A stretch of 64,000 bases of DNA from Cunninghamella blakesleeana (taxonomy: Eukaryota; Mucoromycota; Mucoromycetes; Mucorales; Cunninghamellaceae), in assembly GCA_017871115.1 (NCBI GenBank), contig JAFCIZ010000005.1:1782501-1846500 (forward strand), in the 5' to 3' direction. This document shows, piece by piece, positions 49,871 to 62,169 of the stretch (its first letter is position 1; the number at the start of each line of letters is the position of its first letter). The notes under the pieces are model-generated. The model did no database searches. It had not been told where the DNA came from and saw nothing but the letters and a program-made list of their open reading frames with translations. The translations under genes were made by a program, and so were the position numbers.

Positions 49871-50379
49871 ACATATATAGATTAATTACAAAGAAATATA
49901 AAGTTATTTATATACGAGTATATATATAAAGATAACTATATAAAAAGAAAAAGAGAAAAAATATATATAATTTTATTTTATTTTTACTTTAATCTTATAT
50001 ATACGTTCCTTAGTTGTTTTGTCTTCGAATCCCGCCCCTCAATAAGACACAGGATTCTTAATTCTTATTAAAAAAAAAAATAATTTCAAATTTACTTTTA
50101 ATCCCAAATAAATTTTATTATTTTATAAGTCAAAAAAAAAAAAAAAATGTATTTTTTAAAATCATTTTAATATATACATACATAAATATATAAGTATGCC
50201 TATATCACAACATGTAAGTTTAATAAGTATTTATTAGCCATTAATTCATTTAGTTATATATATATGTATATTTTGGTATGGATGAATTATTAATAATGAA
50301 TGTATATATGTTATATGTAAATATGTATATAATAACAATAGTAATAATAATAAAATGGTGTAAGATGTGTTTCTTTTTT
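49871..50379. other. Probable LINE 3' tail and intergenic sequence
   Basis: Contains a GC-bearing island at about 50020-50042 with TCTTCGAATCCCGCCC, which resembles a tRNA T-arm/B-box, and then an A run at about 50070-50080. The remainder is AT-rich 3' flank of the next minus-strand gene. Confidence 0.4.
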
Positions 50380-51518
50380 TTAAAATTGATTTAAAAGATT
50401 TGAATTTTTTAATTCCATAATTTCTAGTTTATTTTTCCAGTGATCCAATTCCTTTAACAATTCTAATTCTTTAGTATGAGAAAAGTATTTTTCATATTCC
50501 ATTTCAAAAGAAAAAGCATTCAACTTGTTAGGAGCTTCCTTGATATAATCAATAGCTTGATTTACTAAAAGTTCTTCTTGATTAGAACAATTACCATATT
50601 TTAATTCAAGTAAATAGGAAGGTGTAGGTGGTAATACATGATATAAATCCAATTTCAATTGTTGTTTTTTGTCATAATATTCCTTTTTGTTTTGATATTC
50701 TTTTTCTGTTGCCAGTAATAATCTTGATTGAAGCTCCTTTATTTTTTCTTCTTCTACTTCTTCTTTATTATTATAGTCACTTTTATAAAGTAGATCACTA
50801 CTGCCGTCATCATTCTCGTTTTCTTTATCATATTCATCGCTGTTTTTTCTTATTGAATGTAGATAAGTTCTTATTTCTTTCGTATATTCTTTTGTTCCAA
50901 AAGTTTTGTTTCGAAGTGAAGGTGGTATAAAAGGTAATGCTGGTGCTTCTTTCATAGATTCTTTGCCAATATAATCATATATAAAGTTTCCATCTTTGAA
51001 TCGTATATGCTTTCCAATGTATTTATTATTGGCTATTCTACCAATATATGTGCTATTGTGACTATTATTGTTATTATTACTATCATTTTTTTTATTATTC
51101 ATTGTTGGTTTTGTTGCTGTCGATGCTGTTGTTGGTTGTTGCTGTGGAAGATGTAGTTGTATAGGTCTCCATTGTAGAAAGTTACTAGTACCTTTTCCTC
51201 GTCGAGATTGTCGCCGTGGTTGTTGAGCATTTATATCGGTTTTATCCAATGTTTTTCTTTTTTTTGTTGGAGCCTTATAATCTGTTTGAATAGGATTCCA
51301 TTGAATAAGATTAGGATCTCGCGGAGGTCTACCAGATTTTTTTTTGGGTGGATAAAGGATTTTATCGTATTTGCTAAAATCGTATTCATATTTTACCCTA
51401 TTGAAAAAGCAAAATAATAACATAGATTAATATTTGTTTTAGAATTAAATATTATTAAACATATAATATATATATATATATATATTTACGTATTATTAGA
51501 ATTTATTTCGTTTTCCAT
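50380..51518 (-). CDS. Unrecognised basic/coiled-coil protein with two S-x-R..QWxPIQ repeats
   Basis: Two exons, 51518-51490 and 51397-50380, giving 348 residues. The N-terminus is MENEINSNNTVKYEYDFSKY. Two related motifs follow: KKKSGRPPRDPNLIQWNPIQ (about residues 29-48) and QSRRGKGTSNFLQWRPIQ (about 74-91). Each has a Ser-Arg basic patch 12 residues before a Trp, then PIQ. SGRPPR also resembles an AT-hook. A poly-Asn region, a short ordered region (NNKYIGKHIRFKDGNFIYDY), an acidic stretch and two helical segments with coiled-coil character close the protein (ending LKELDHWKNKLEIMELKNSN). It is probably a nuclear, DNA- or nucleosome-binding protein. No family recognised. Confidence 0.72.
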
Positions 51519-51941
51519 ATTAACATAATTTATATTTGCAACAACAATAATATATTTTTTTTGAAAAGAAAAAAAAAAAAAGAGGGAAAAAAAAAACTTG
51601 AGAATTTAATATTAATCTCAGACTTTTTTTTTTAAAAAAAAAAACCATTGGAGGAGGTTTATTTTTCTTCTAAATCTTTTTTTTTTAAAAAAATGAATAT
51701 TATTGAATTTTATATGAAACATGGTAAATAAATGAATATGACTGACTAATATATATTAAAGTAATAATAATTTTTTTTATTTATTAAATATAAAGTAGCA
51801 AAGAAAAAAACAAAATAAAGTAAAAAAAAATACAGTAGTTATAGTATAAGATTAGTTGGTTAAAATAATAATAACAAAGATAAAGTGTCAAGTCAAAGGA
51901 AATGCATTAAAAGTAGTAAAAAAATTGTTTTTGTTTTGCTC
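51519..51941. other. Short intergenic region
   Basis: About 420 bp of AT-rich sequence with A and T runs between two same-direction minus-strand genes: the promoter of the QW-repeat gene and the 3' UTR of the secreted protein. Nothing else seen. Confidence 0.5.
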
Positions 51942-52742
51942 TTAAACAGAGAGGTAAAAGTAAGCAATAAATAATAATACACCGAGGAAAGAAGGATTAA
52001 ATGAGAGATTTGTAGAAACAGCAATATTTTCTGATTGGGCAACAACAGTAGGCTGGTTTGTATTAGAAAGAGAAGCGGCCCCACCTAAAGGATCAGTCTT
52101 GGATGAAGAAGGGTTATTAGTTGATGATACTGCTGTAGTAGTAGTTGTTGATGTAGCTACCGTTGTCGTTGTTGTAATAATAGCAGAGGATGAATTATTA
52201 TTATTACTACCAGGAAGAAGAGGGCCGCTATAATCACCTGGTACCACACGGTTACAACCATATTGAGAGATCCCACGATTACAATTCACAGGATCATTAC
52301 AACATCTCATACAAAAAATATTATTAGCTGGTTCAATCAAATTAACATAATAATTCCAACCAACGCAAGAGCTTCCCTTTGGAGCGACAATATCACATTG
52401 TCCCCCTTCATCCATAGGGTTCAAGCCAGCTTTTGTAGGGTCGATCTGGCCTGTCACTTGGACATATTCATCTGTTATAACATAATGTGCTGATTGGATG
52501 AATCCGTCTGGTAATTTATTAGCTTCGGTTGCTTTAGGTGTATTTCCCATACAATATGCTTCAGAATTCCATTCAAAATCGGATAATGCTGTGGCAACTG
52601 TCCCTGGTGGTGGAAGGAATACACAAAAATCGTTAGCACTTGCAACTTGACCAACTATACCTCCTGCTGATACCATGGTGGTCATGGTAGTAGATAGGAT
52701 GGCAATAATGGATGTAGTTGTTAAATATTTTAATTGGAACAT
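51942..52742 (-). CDS. Secreted, Cys-rich, probably GPI-anchored cell-surface protein
   Basis: Single exon, 266 residues. It has a signal peptide (MFQLKYLTTTSIIAILSTTM, cleavage near VSAGG), then a Cys-containing ectodomain (DFCVFLPPPGTVATAL, EAYCMG, QCDIVAPKGSSCVGWNYYVN, FCMRCCNDPVNCNRGISQYG) with about ten cysteines. A Ser/Thr/Asn-rich stalk (about 180-245) likely to be O-glycosylated follows, and a C-terminal hydrophobic tail (FLGVLLFIAYFYLSV) ends the chain, as in GPI-anchor signals. The FCVFLPP.PG and CxRCC..P..CN pattern is seen in uncharacterised surface proteins of mucoralean fungi. Function unknown; cell-wall or surface location is inferred from architecture. Confidence 0.82.
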   Translation of the reverse strand: MFQLKYLTTTSIIAILSTTMTTMVSAGGIVGQVASANDFCVFLPPPGTVATALSDFEWNSEAYCMGNTPKATEANKLPDGFIQSAHYVITDEYVQVTGQIDPTKAGLNPMDEGGQCDIVAPKGSSCVGWNYYVNLIEPANNIFCMRCCNDPVNCNRGISQYGCNRVVPGDYSGPLLPGSNNNNSSSAIITTTTTVATSTTTTTAVSSTNNPSSSKTDPLGGAASLSNTNQPTVVAQSENIAVSTNLSFNPSFLGVLLFIAYFYLSV

Positions 52743-54875
52743 AATTGTTTTTTATACAAATATTAATGTTATATTGGATAAATTTAATTATTTAAAGTAA
52801 TGCTGATATGTATATATATGAATATAAATATGAATATAAATATATATTTAAATTAGAAATAAAAAGTAATTATAACTATGATAATAAAGAAATAGAATAT
52901 ATAATACAAAAAAATAAGAAAAAGAGAAAAAAAGAGAAGGAAAAAAAAAAAATATAAAAAAAATAAAACAATTTAATCTTTTATAAAGGATGATTTTGTC
53001 TGCGATTTAACCTCACCAATGGGTAAAAAAAATAATATTTTTCCCTAATTTAGATAATAATACCACTTAAATACGCTTACACAAACATTTAAAATGGGTT
53101 GATGTTAATTTTAGTACCTTTTTTTATAATTTTTTTTTATTTTTAATTGTTTTATTTTTTTTCCCAATAAGAGCATGGAAATGAACCTTTTATGTATAAA
53201 ATAATAATATAATACAATATATATATATATAAAGAAATAGATATATAAAAATAAATATAAAAAAAAACTTGATTACATTAAATAGGAGGGAAGGAAGAGC
53301 ATAATGAGGGGAAGGGCATATTTCTTTACTATTGTTATGGTTATTGATATTGAATCTTTGTTACACTTTTTTATATATATTGTGTATTTTATGTATTTTA
53401 TTTTTAAACATTTAAATCTATAAACTTATATAAAATACAACGTTACATTCGATCCATCGAAACATATGATCCTCTTTTTTTTTTTTTGCTAAAGATTTAA
53501 ACAATATGATAATATGAAAGAAGATAATTATTATGTCATTATCGTTATGTTATAATTGTGATTTTGTTACTTTTTTTCTTTTTTTCCCTTGGTTGATAGT
53601 CGATCTATTAATTCAATTATCCCTCAAAAATACCATTTATACGTATAATTATTGACATACAAAACAAAATGTTATCGTCAATTAAGTAAAAATAGAACGA
53701 TAGAATAGATTTCATAATCAATCTTTGGACCAATAGAAAAAAATAAATAAATTATTTAGTTTAAATAATCTTTTTTTTTTTTTTAAATAAAAAAAAAAAC
53801 CGAATATATATATATATATATACTGAGAGGAAGAGGGGATTTCATAGATGTATAACAGCAAAATAAACAAAGGGATTATTTATTTATTAAAGGGGATTGA
53901 CTATAAAATAAAATAAAATACACATTATCATTGTATCTATTAATCTATTTTATTTAATTTATATAATATATAAAATTCAATATATTAAAATTATATTAAG
54001 TATCTTTGTTATCATATAGTTTTATTATTATTAAAATAGAGTTGTTAGTAAAATAAACTTATTAAACCAAGATACTTAATCTGTTCTATGTGTTGTATTA
54101 ATTAAAATAAAAATCGTTGGTTTATTTTATATGTATATATATTAGTATTAAAAAAAAGTTTAAACTTTAATCTTGTAAAAATCACATTATAATAATTATT
54201 CTATATATAATCTAGACTTGATATTCCTCGCCGTTTAAAAAAAAAAATGCCAAGGTAGACTAGAAAAAGTGTCATTATAAAATTACCTCACATTCTATGT
54301 TTAAATAATCAATTATTGGGTTTTTTTTAATTCTTATCTTCATAAATAGAACTATTTTCAAAACCAATTTATATAGACTATTTTTTATTAATTTTATAAA
54401 TAAACAATAATATGCCTATATATATATATATACTAATACTATCTAAGAGCTAAAACAAAAATTTATCTAATTATTGTACACAAACCTTATGGAAGCTTCG
54501 CTTGTTTTTCATCACTTCTAATATATCCGGTTCTAGTTATATCCTTTTCTTATTATTTTTATTTATTTTCTCAAAAATTAAAAAAAAATGAATAATAATA
54601 TACACAACTTATCAATATATGATTATGAATATTATTATCACTATTGATATTTACTGATATTTTTTACCTTTAGAATAGTAATAAAAAATAAAAGAAAGTA
54701 TGGATGATCATGATGGGAATTCGAGGATTGTGTTCATTTATTGTGTTCATATTTTTTTATAAAAGTGGATATTAAAATAATTATATATATACATACATTC
54801 ATACAAAACCTAGTTTAAAACCAGTTTTTTTTTTTAAATTGTGTAATGCCTTTTTTCTTAAAATAAATGGTGATT
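52743..54875. other. Intergenic, no gene seen
   Basis: About 2.1 kb upstream of the secreted-protein gene and beyond the 3' end of the zinc-ribbon gene. AT-rich with short TA repeats (53219-53230, 53804-53821, 54417-54431). No coding frame, tRNA or known RNA could be supported. Confidence 0.5.
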
Positions 54876-56101
54876 TTATAATGGAGTATTGAAGCCTAAT
54901 AAAAAGTCTAAATCTTGATCTGGTTGTAATGGATTACATTTGATATCATCTTGTTGCTGTTGTTGTTGGTCTTGAACAATATTATCCAACCATAACATAG
55001 GGTTCATCATATCAAAAGTTGTATCTTCGGGTGTCACCACTAACGAACCACTGTCTTCATTGTCATTTAAAAGTACCTCTAAATCAGCTAATGTATAATT
55101 ATTTGCTGTTGTGTTGGTCGTATTCCTTGAACTTGGTAAATCTATTTATCAAATAAAATAATAGTTAATAACCAGCCATAATCATTTATTTATTGTCATG
55201 TTCTTTTTCTTAAATTTTTATAATATATAATTTAATTATTATTAGTTTACCTGGTAATTCTTTTGAGTTATTCACTGAAGGAACAGTTGATGATACTGGA
55301 GTGAAACAATTATCATAATTATAATAATAGTTATAGTTATTATTATTGTTATTAATACTAATATTATGAATATTATTATGGACATATGTCTTCGTATTTT
55401 TATCCATATAAATATTATTATTATTATTATTATTACTTTTAGATACCGATGCAAGGGATGCTTTCTTTAAAGGCTTTCTAGTTGGTACAGAATGAGATGG
55501 TTTTGCTGCTGAAGAAGGTATTACGAAGGAGCCTTTAGCAATGGATTTACTAGGAAGAGCCAAATCAAAAGTTAAATCTTTCTGTTTAGTAGGAGAAGGT
55601 AAAGAAATTATAACATCTTCCTTCTTACCATTAACAGATTTTTTATGCTGTGAGATAACGGCGGTTGATTTAGTATTATTATTATTATTATGTTGTTGTT
55701 GTTGTGTAGAAGAAACAGTTGCTGATTTTATTGGATGTTTAATTCCATTTTGTTGTTGTGATTGTGTAGAATCAATTGTTATTATTTCTGTTGGTTTTTT
55801 AGCTGTACGTTGCTTTTTTTTAATTTTTAATTCATCTGTATGAACAAACTTCATAAAATCATTGGTATTAAAAGGATATAAACACTATTTATAAATAACA
55901 AATGAAAAAATTAACACAAGAATAAAAAAAGGATGGTTAGATCTATATTAAAAACTATTAATTTGTGTTGTTATTAATATTATTATGTTATATTATATAT
56001 ACCTTTGTATTTTCACACATAGTAAAGGTTGAATTAAAATGAATGGGAAATTCTTCAATTTTTGATGAGCATAAAGGACATACTTCTCTTGATCTTTTCA
56101 T
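54876..56101 (-). CDS. Zinc-ribbon protein with acidic C-terminus (USPL1-type N-terminal ribbon)
   Basis: Three exons: 56101-56003, 55884-55251 and 55141-54876, giving 332 residues. The N-terminus forms a four-Cys ribbon: CPLCSSKIEEFPIHFN (residues 8-23) and MCENTKCLYPFN (29-40), with the second pair completed across the first intron. The CPxC..(F)xCEN..C.YPF arrangement is like the N-terminal ribbon of USPL1-like proteins. The middle is Lys/Gln/Asn-rich and disordered. The last 90 residues are acidic with bulky hydrophobics (ADLEVLLNDNEDSGSL, DQDLDFLLGFNTPL), resembling an activation domain. The protease domain of USPL1 is absent. A nuclear or transcription-related role is inference. Confidence 0.78.
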
Positions 56102-57261
56102 CTTTAATGTTTTTTTTTTTTGATAATAATAAAAAAGGTTTTTAGGTCAGTAATAATTATGCTTTAATAAAAAAAAAGTTGGGAAGAGAATGTAAAAAAA
56201 AATTACCGCAGTGTAAATTTTTATTGTAAATAAATCAAAAGCCACTTCAATTGAACCTCAGCTATTTTTTTTCGTTTTGAAAAAAAAAAAAAAAAAAAAA
56301 AAACGAACCCAACGTTTTACTTTAGCATATCATTTTTTTTTTAGCAAGATTTTGATAAATATTTCACGATATATAGCAATATTATAATAATATTTTATTA
56401 TATATTTTCTTTCTTGAAAAAAAAAAAAAAAAGAATGATCTTCGACAACGTCATTCATTAGAGAGGTTACCCAACTCAATAATTTTCAGTATACTAAATA
56501 AGGTAACTAATATTTCTAAAACCGAAAATAAACAGATCTTGTCATACTTGTGAAAAAAAAAATAAGAATAAATAATAAAAAAAGGATCATATTTGGTACT
56601 ATTTATTTTGTTTTATTGATGAAAACTGTAAACTTTTTATTATAAATAACCATAACAGCTAATGACTTATTTTGAAACCAAGCCTAAACTATATTGAGTA
56701 CACAATCCAGCCTCTTTTTTATAATTTTTTAGAGTTTACATTATCAAAATAGTAAAACCAATTTTTATCAAACAGCTAAGCTGATTTATTATTAATATTA
56801 ATTATTATAATTATATATTTAAAAAAATAGTCGTTGTTAATTTTATTTATTAACAAAATTCAGGGCAAAAAGAATAAATAAAGAGAGAGGGAGAGAGAAG
56901 AAGAGAGAGAGAGAGAACAAATGAGTCTCATCAAAAAAATAGAATTGAAAGAAGTATAAATGGTATAAAAAAGGATCGACGGTCCATTCACTAATGGAAT
57001 CAACCACTGAGTTTTGAAATGAGTCGAGTTTTTATTCGTTGGTTCATAATTTGCTATTTTAAGGCAAGGTACTTCGTTTTTAAGCCCAGAATTCAGTAAC
57101 TGTCATTTTTTTATAAAATTCCTCCTTTTCGTTTTTTTCTTTTTATCTCCCTTTTTTCTTTTTATTTCTTTCTTCTTTCTTCTTTATTATTGTTTTCCTT
57201 TTTTTTTATATTTTTTATTATTATTATTGTATTCATATAAGCGTTTATATAAAATAATATA
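56102..57261. other. Divergent intergenic region with GA-repeat and pyrimidine leader
   Basis: About 1.16 kb. A GA-rich microsatellite lies at 56880-56918, a TGAGTC (bZIP-type) word at 57020-57025, and a strong CT/T tract at 57115-57230 immediately upstream of the LtrA-like start codon. Both divergent promoters must be here. No gene seen. Confidence 0.5.
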
Positions 57262-58908
57262 ATGAGTGCTCAAAGAAAAGGTACTGTTCGACGTGGGCCG
57301 ACTATGAGAGCGTATCGACCACCTATTGGCACCATACATAGACAACAAAGAAATAATAACAGCGATGAAGAAGAATTTTTGGCTTTAAATCAACCTAGCT
57401 CCACCATGTACGAAAGTGATGAAGAACGTGTTGAATTAGAACATATTGATCTTAAGAATAAAGAAAACAGACAAAGTAAATTTGATGGCAATGAAACCTT
57501 TGGCGATGTTCTCTCTCACCCTATTGAAGAATTTCATGCTCATAGGGAAAGACATAAACAAAGAGAAAGGTAATATAATAAAATAAAAAAAGATAGGTTA
57601 TTATTATTAGTTTGTACTACAATTTATAGGTTGATGCTAGCATATTAATTTATAAAGCACATCTATTTTTTTTTTTTTTAATCTATATAGTTTATTAGAA
57701 GCACAACCAGTTCAATCAAGAGAAGATTATATATTAGGTAAAATTTATATATATATATTATATATATACATACATATTTGGATTTTATTTATTATTATAT
57801 AATTATATTTAATATATTCCTTATTATTTTTATTATTATTATTTTATTGTTTTATATAGTGGTTCATTTTAGACAATTAAAAGGTAATCAGGGGTTTGCA
57901 ATGGATCATCATAAAGCAGAATATTTTGCAAATAAGGTAGGTTTCACAATAGGTTTAAATATAATTATTATTTTAATTTAAATTATATGCTTCTCACTGT
58001 TCTAATTATTAATCAATTATCATTATCATTTTCATTTATCATTTATATATATATGTAATTTAGATTGGTTTGACGGCTCAACAACGAATTCAGTTTAATG
58101 GCGTTCGTGATACAGATGGTTTAACAGCATTTCTTTATAAAACTAAACTTGAATTTTCCATTAAAATCCACCATAAAACTGAAATAGCAAAACATGAAGA
58201 CCCACATCACCATCATCACCATCATCATCAAGGTGAACATAATCCTAACAACGAAATCGTCGAGTTTAATGATAATGTATACGTAGAATTTAAACCAAAA
58301 CATCATCACCACCTTGATGTCCCTGCGGAAGCTGGTCGTAGACCCTTTTTTAAATACCCTGAACCTGATCTTAGTGCCGATATTGGTGAAGAAAAGGCTG
58401 CTTCTTGGTTGGAATTATTTTATGATCTTTTTTATGTGGCTACATTAACTCAATTTACTCATACTCATGTCATCAAGGATTGGTCTACTTTGGGTACATA
58501 TGCTTCTTGGTTTGTTATTACTTGGTGGGCTTGGATTTCAAGTTCTTTATATACTTCTCGGTTTGATACGTAAGTTTTTTTTTTTTTTTTTTTCCTTTTT
58601 TTAAAATAAAAAATCAAACTTGGAATGATAAGCAAGAGTTGGTTTCTAAATATGGTATTTTTTTTTTATATATTTTTATACATTTAGCGATGATGTAGTG
58701 CATCATATATGGAAATTAATAGAAATGTGTGCTGTTAGTAAGTAGTATATAAAAGATGATATGTAAATAAACAAATAAAAAAAACAAACAAAGAAAATTA
58801 TTTATTAATAACTTTTTTTTTTTCTTCAAATAGTTGGTATGGCTGGTAATTCAGAACACTTTTTAAATTCAAAAGGATATGTATATGGATATATGGGTAA
58901 GTAGAATT

Positions 58909-58948
<40 letters not shown>

Positions 58949-60726
58949 AGCGTAAAAGTATAGTGTAATTTATTTAATAATTTTTTATATATATATTCAT
59001 ATTAAATAATATTTACTATAATTAGCATTAAAGGGGGTATTGGTAATAGAATATTCGATTGTCTTGATTGTAGCTATTGTCATTGGATCCAAATCTCGAT
59101 TAACATTATCCTTTTATGTCATGGCCAACGTTGTCTCGATGGCATTATGGGGTGGTTCCTTGGTGATACTTGATTTAGAAATTCATCGATTATTATGGTA
59201 TTTGGGATTATTATGTGAAATAGTAGTGAATGTAATTGCAAGAAGAGATAAATCTTTATCATGGGCTGCAAGTCATTTGGCTGAACGGTTAGGGCTTTTA
59301 ACTTTAATTGTGCTTGGTGAAAATTTAATGTCTTTGGTTCCTTTTGTAGCTACTTCTAGTACTGAAATATTGATGATGATTCCTAACTTTATGGCAGTTA
59401 CCATCATTTTTGGCTTCTTCTTTATGTATTTTGAAGATTTTAATAAGGAAGTCTTTTTGCATAATAAGTATCATCAAGTCTGGGTTTATCTTCATTTCCC
59501 TCTTCATTTATTACAAGTAGCTTTTGGTATTTCTTTAATTGATACGTAAGTATTCTTTCTTTTTAAAAAATCAAACAAGGGATATTATAAAGGAGCTTAA
59601 TATTCATTTTACTATTTTTTTTTTCATTTTTCACTGTTTTTAGTCTTAAAGTATATAAGCAGCAAATGGAAGCAGAAGGTAAACTACATAAACCTGATGC
59701 AGCAGCAGATCATGGTACGACAACATCTGGAGGTGAACATGGAGCAACAGGTACTACTGGTGAGCATGGAACAACACCATCAACTGGTGAACATGGAGCA
59801 ACGCCATCAACTGGTGAACATGGAGCAACATCGTCAGCTGGAGGGCATGGAGCAACACCATCCGCTGGAGGACATGGAGCAACAGCTACAGGTGCACCAT
59901 CAGGAGGTGGAGAACATGGAGCACCTTCAACTGGACATAAACTTGCTAAACGTGCAATCGATTCTATTCAATCCTTAAAAAATGTCGAAAATGATTACAA
60001 TCCAATGATGATTCAATTTAATGAACAACAAAGACATCAAACTACTTTACAGCGACCACAAGCTCCTTCTATGTATTCTGGATATTTAACTTTTGGAAAA
60101 TATGCTATTGAATTATTATCTTTTACAGCTTTACAGCTCATTAATAATAATGATAATACCAATGATTATTTATTATCATCACCATCCAATGCTTCATCAC
60201 CATCATTATCTTCTCATCACTTTGTGAAAAGAGCTGGTGGTGCTGAAGAAGCTCCTTTATCGGATGAAGAAAAAGTATTTGTTTATAAAACCTTTTTAAT
60301 CTTTGGTGGTGGTATTATTATTATTAATTCTTTGATTAAATTTTTAAATACAAGAATATCGGGTAAATGATATAATAATAAAAAAGGATGGTCATTGGTA
60401 TAATAGTAAAAAAAAAAAAAAATACGATAAAAATAGCTATCTAACTAATTATTATCTTTTTCGCTCTCTTTTTTTTTCTTATAGATATGAATGGAAAAAT
60501 CATTATTGGTAGTCGATGCATCGCTTCTGTTATGTTATGGGCTTTATGTGCTGCTCCATTCGCTAGCTTGGATCCAATTATTTTATTAGGCGTAATGATG
60601 GGTACTGTAATTTTATTAGGTAATATTAATATATACATATATCAATCAATATAAGTATTCCTTTATATATAATTAACTAATCTTTTCCTTTTTTTATGTT
60701 TAGCCTTGATCGATCTTTTAGATTAA
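57262..60726 (+). CDS. LtrA-like (low-temperature-requirement A family) polytopic membrane protein
   Basis: Ten exons: 57262-57569, 57691-57737, 57860-57936, 58064-58569, 58688-58737, 58834-58896, 59026-59545, 59644-60362, 60485-60619 and 60704-60726, giving 815 residues. The N-terminal 250 residues are hydrophilic with His-rich runs (HHHHHHHH, KHHHH). The LtrA signature ASWLELFYDLFYVATLTQF opens the membrane part (about 257), followed by WWAWISSSLYTSRFDT, the segment RRDKSLSWAASHLAERLGLL, then IVLGENLMSLV and FFFMYFEDFN: the standard order of the family. Between two membrane blocks lies a His/Gly-rich insertion of about seven 9-residue units (TPSTGEHGA). The last three coding exons restore two more membrane segments (SRCIASVMLWALCAAPFASL, ILLGVMMGTVILLALIDLLD). 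Reading through the donor at 60363 would instead stop after ISGK. Biochemical function of LtrA proteins is not established; the His-rich regions suggest metal binding, which is inference. Confidence 0.9.
59718..59935 (+). repeat. In-frame 27-bp tandem repeat in the LtrA-like gene
   Basis: About seven imperfect units coding for variants of TPSTGEHGA (EHGAT, EHGTT, GGHGAT). All units keep the frame and the His-Gly pair, while the Thr/Ser/Pro positions vary. Length is likely variable between strains. Confidence 0.85.
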
Positions 60727-61445
60727 ATAAAAAAATCCGCAGAAACTTAGCATATTTATATACACATTTTTTTTTTTTTGTTTTATTATTTCCCCCCATT
60801 ATAATTTAATATATATCAATTATATCCAAAATAAAATACGATAAACATATATAGTTCATTTTTTATTATACAAAACTTCTAATTATATTGATTGTAATTT
60901 ATTTTTTAAATAAACAATAAAATAAAGTGTATGGCGTCATAAATTAATAAAGTTTGATTTATTTTGTACGTGGTTTAATCATGAATAATAAAAGATCGCC
61001 ATCAATTACACTTTTTTATTTTTTTGCATTAATCTTTTTACGTTCTAGATTTTTCTAAAATTAGGATTAAATTAGCACCTAAAACGTTAATACATAAAGT
61101 GACAGTGAAATTGGTGATATTATTAATATACAAGTTATTTGGCTGTCAGATGCACCCAAAATGGCCAATTCCATTTCTGAATCTAACTAAATTGAATAAT
61201 AAATTATTATTATTATTATATGTATACTTATATTATATACATATATATATAGATATAATGGATTCACTATCTTAATATAATGTATGCAAAAGAAAACAAA
61301 AGGAAAAAAAGGGAAATTGAATTTTTTTTTTCACTTTATTTTATGCTCTCTCATATTACTTTAAATTAATAGTAATTCGATAATGGAAGGTAAACAGTAA
61401 ACTAGTATTTAGTGATATATGAAATACAACAAATAGAAATGAACT

Positions 61446-61484
<39 letters not shown>

Positions 61485-62091
61485 TCTGTGTTTTTCCTTT
61501 TATGGATCAAAAAAATCATTAGTTACATTTAACCTTTAACCTATAGAAATAAATGGTTAGTATGAATATGAATCTTTGATTTATTTAACCAATGTATATG
61601 ATAAGCTTTTAAGAATTAGTCAACATATAGAATGTTGTCATATTGAGCTATTAAAATACCAAACTAGTAAACAAGTAGATATGCATCTTTTTTTATGTAC
61701 GTATCACAACGTTTAGATTTCAAACTTTGATGCAAGCTTATCATATTCATATTGTTAAAAATTTTAATAAAGCTAAATAGTATAAAGAATATTTTCTTAT
61801 TTTATTTTATTTTATAATATATTTTCTCAACAATATTAGTAATATTTAATAATTTTGTATAATGAAATAGCAATTAATAAAAATAGAGTAATAATAAAAT
61901 AGAATAGTATATAGATTATACAATATTATTTACATATAAAATAAATAAATGAATAAAATAGATAGAGTCAGAAAAAAAAAAGAAAAAAAAAGAAAAAGAA
62001 AATATAAAGGAGAAGGGATGGAATAGCTAATGAATAAATATATAATAATGATGATGATAATAATTATAAAATAAATAAATAAAGGATGATA

Positions 62092-62134
<43 letters not shown>

Positions 62135-62169
62135 CGTATATTTATAATAAAAGTATATGAACGAGCAAT
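60727..62169. other. Convergent intergenic region
   Basis: About 1.4 kb between the 3' ends of the LtrA-like gene and the GATA gene. It has long TA repeats at about 61449-61481 and 62094-62124 and a GAAAAA-rich tract at about 61970-62000. No coding or RNA feature supported. Confidence 0.5.

Noticed and set aside
59697..59978. 93-codon frame with NMEQ repeats
   Set aside because: Alternate-frame translation of the 27-bp repeat inside the LtrA-like gene.
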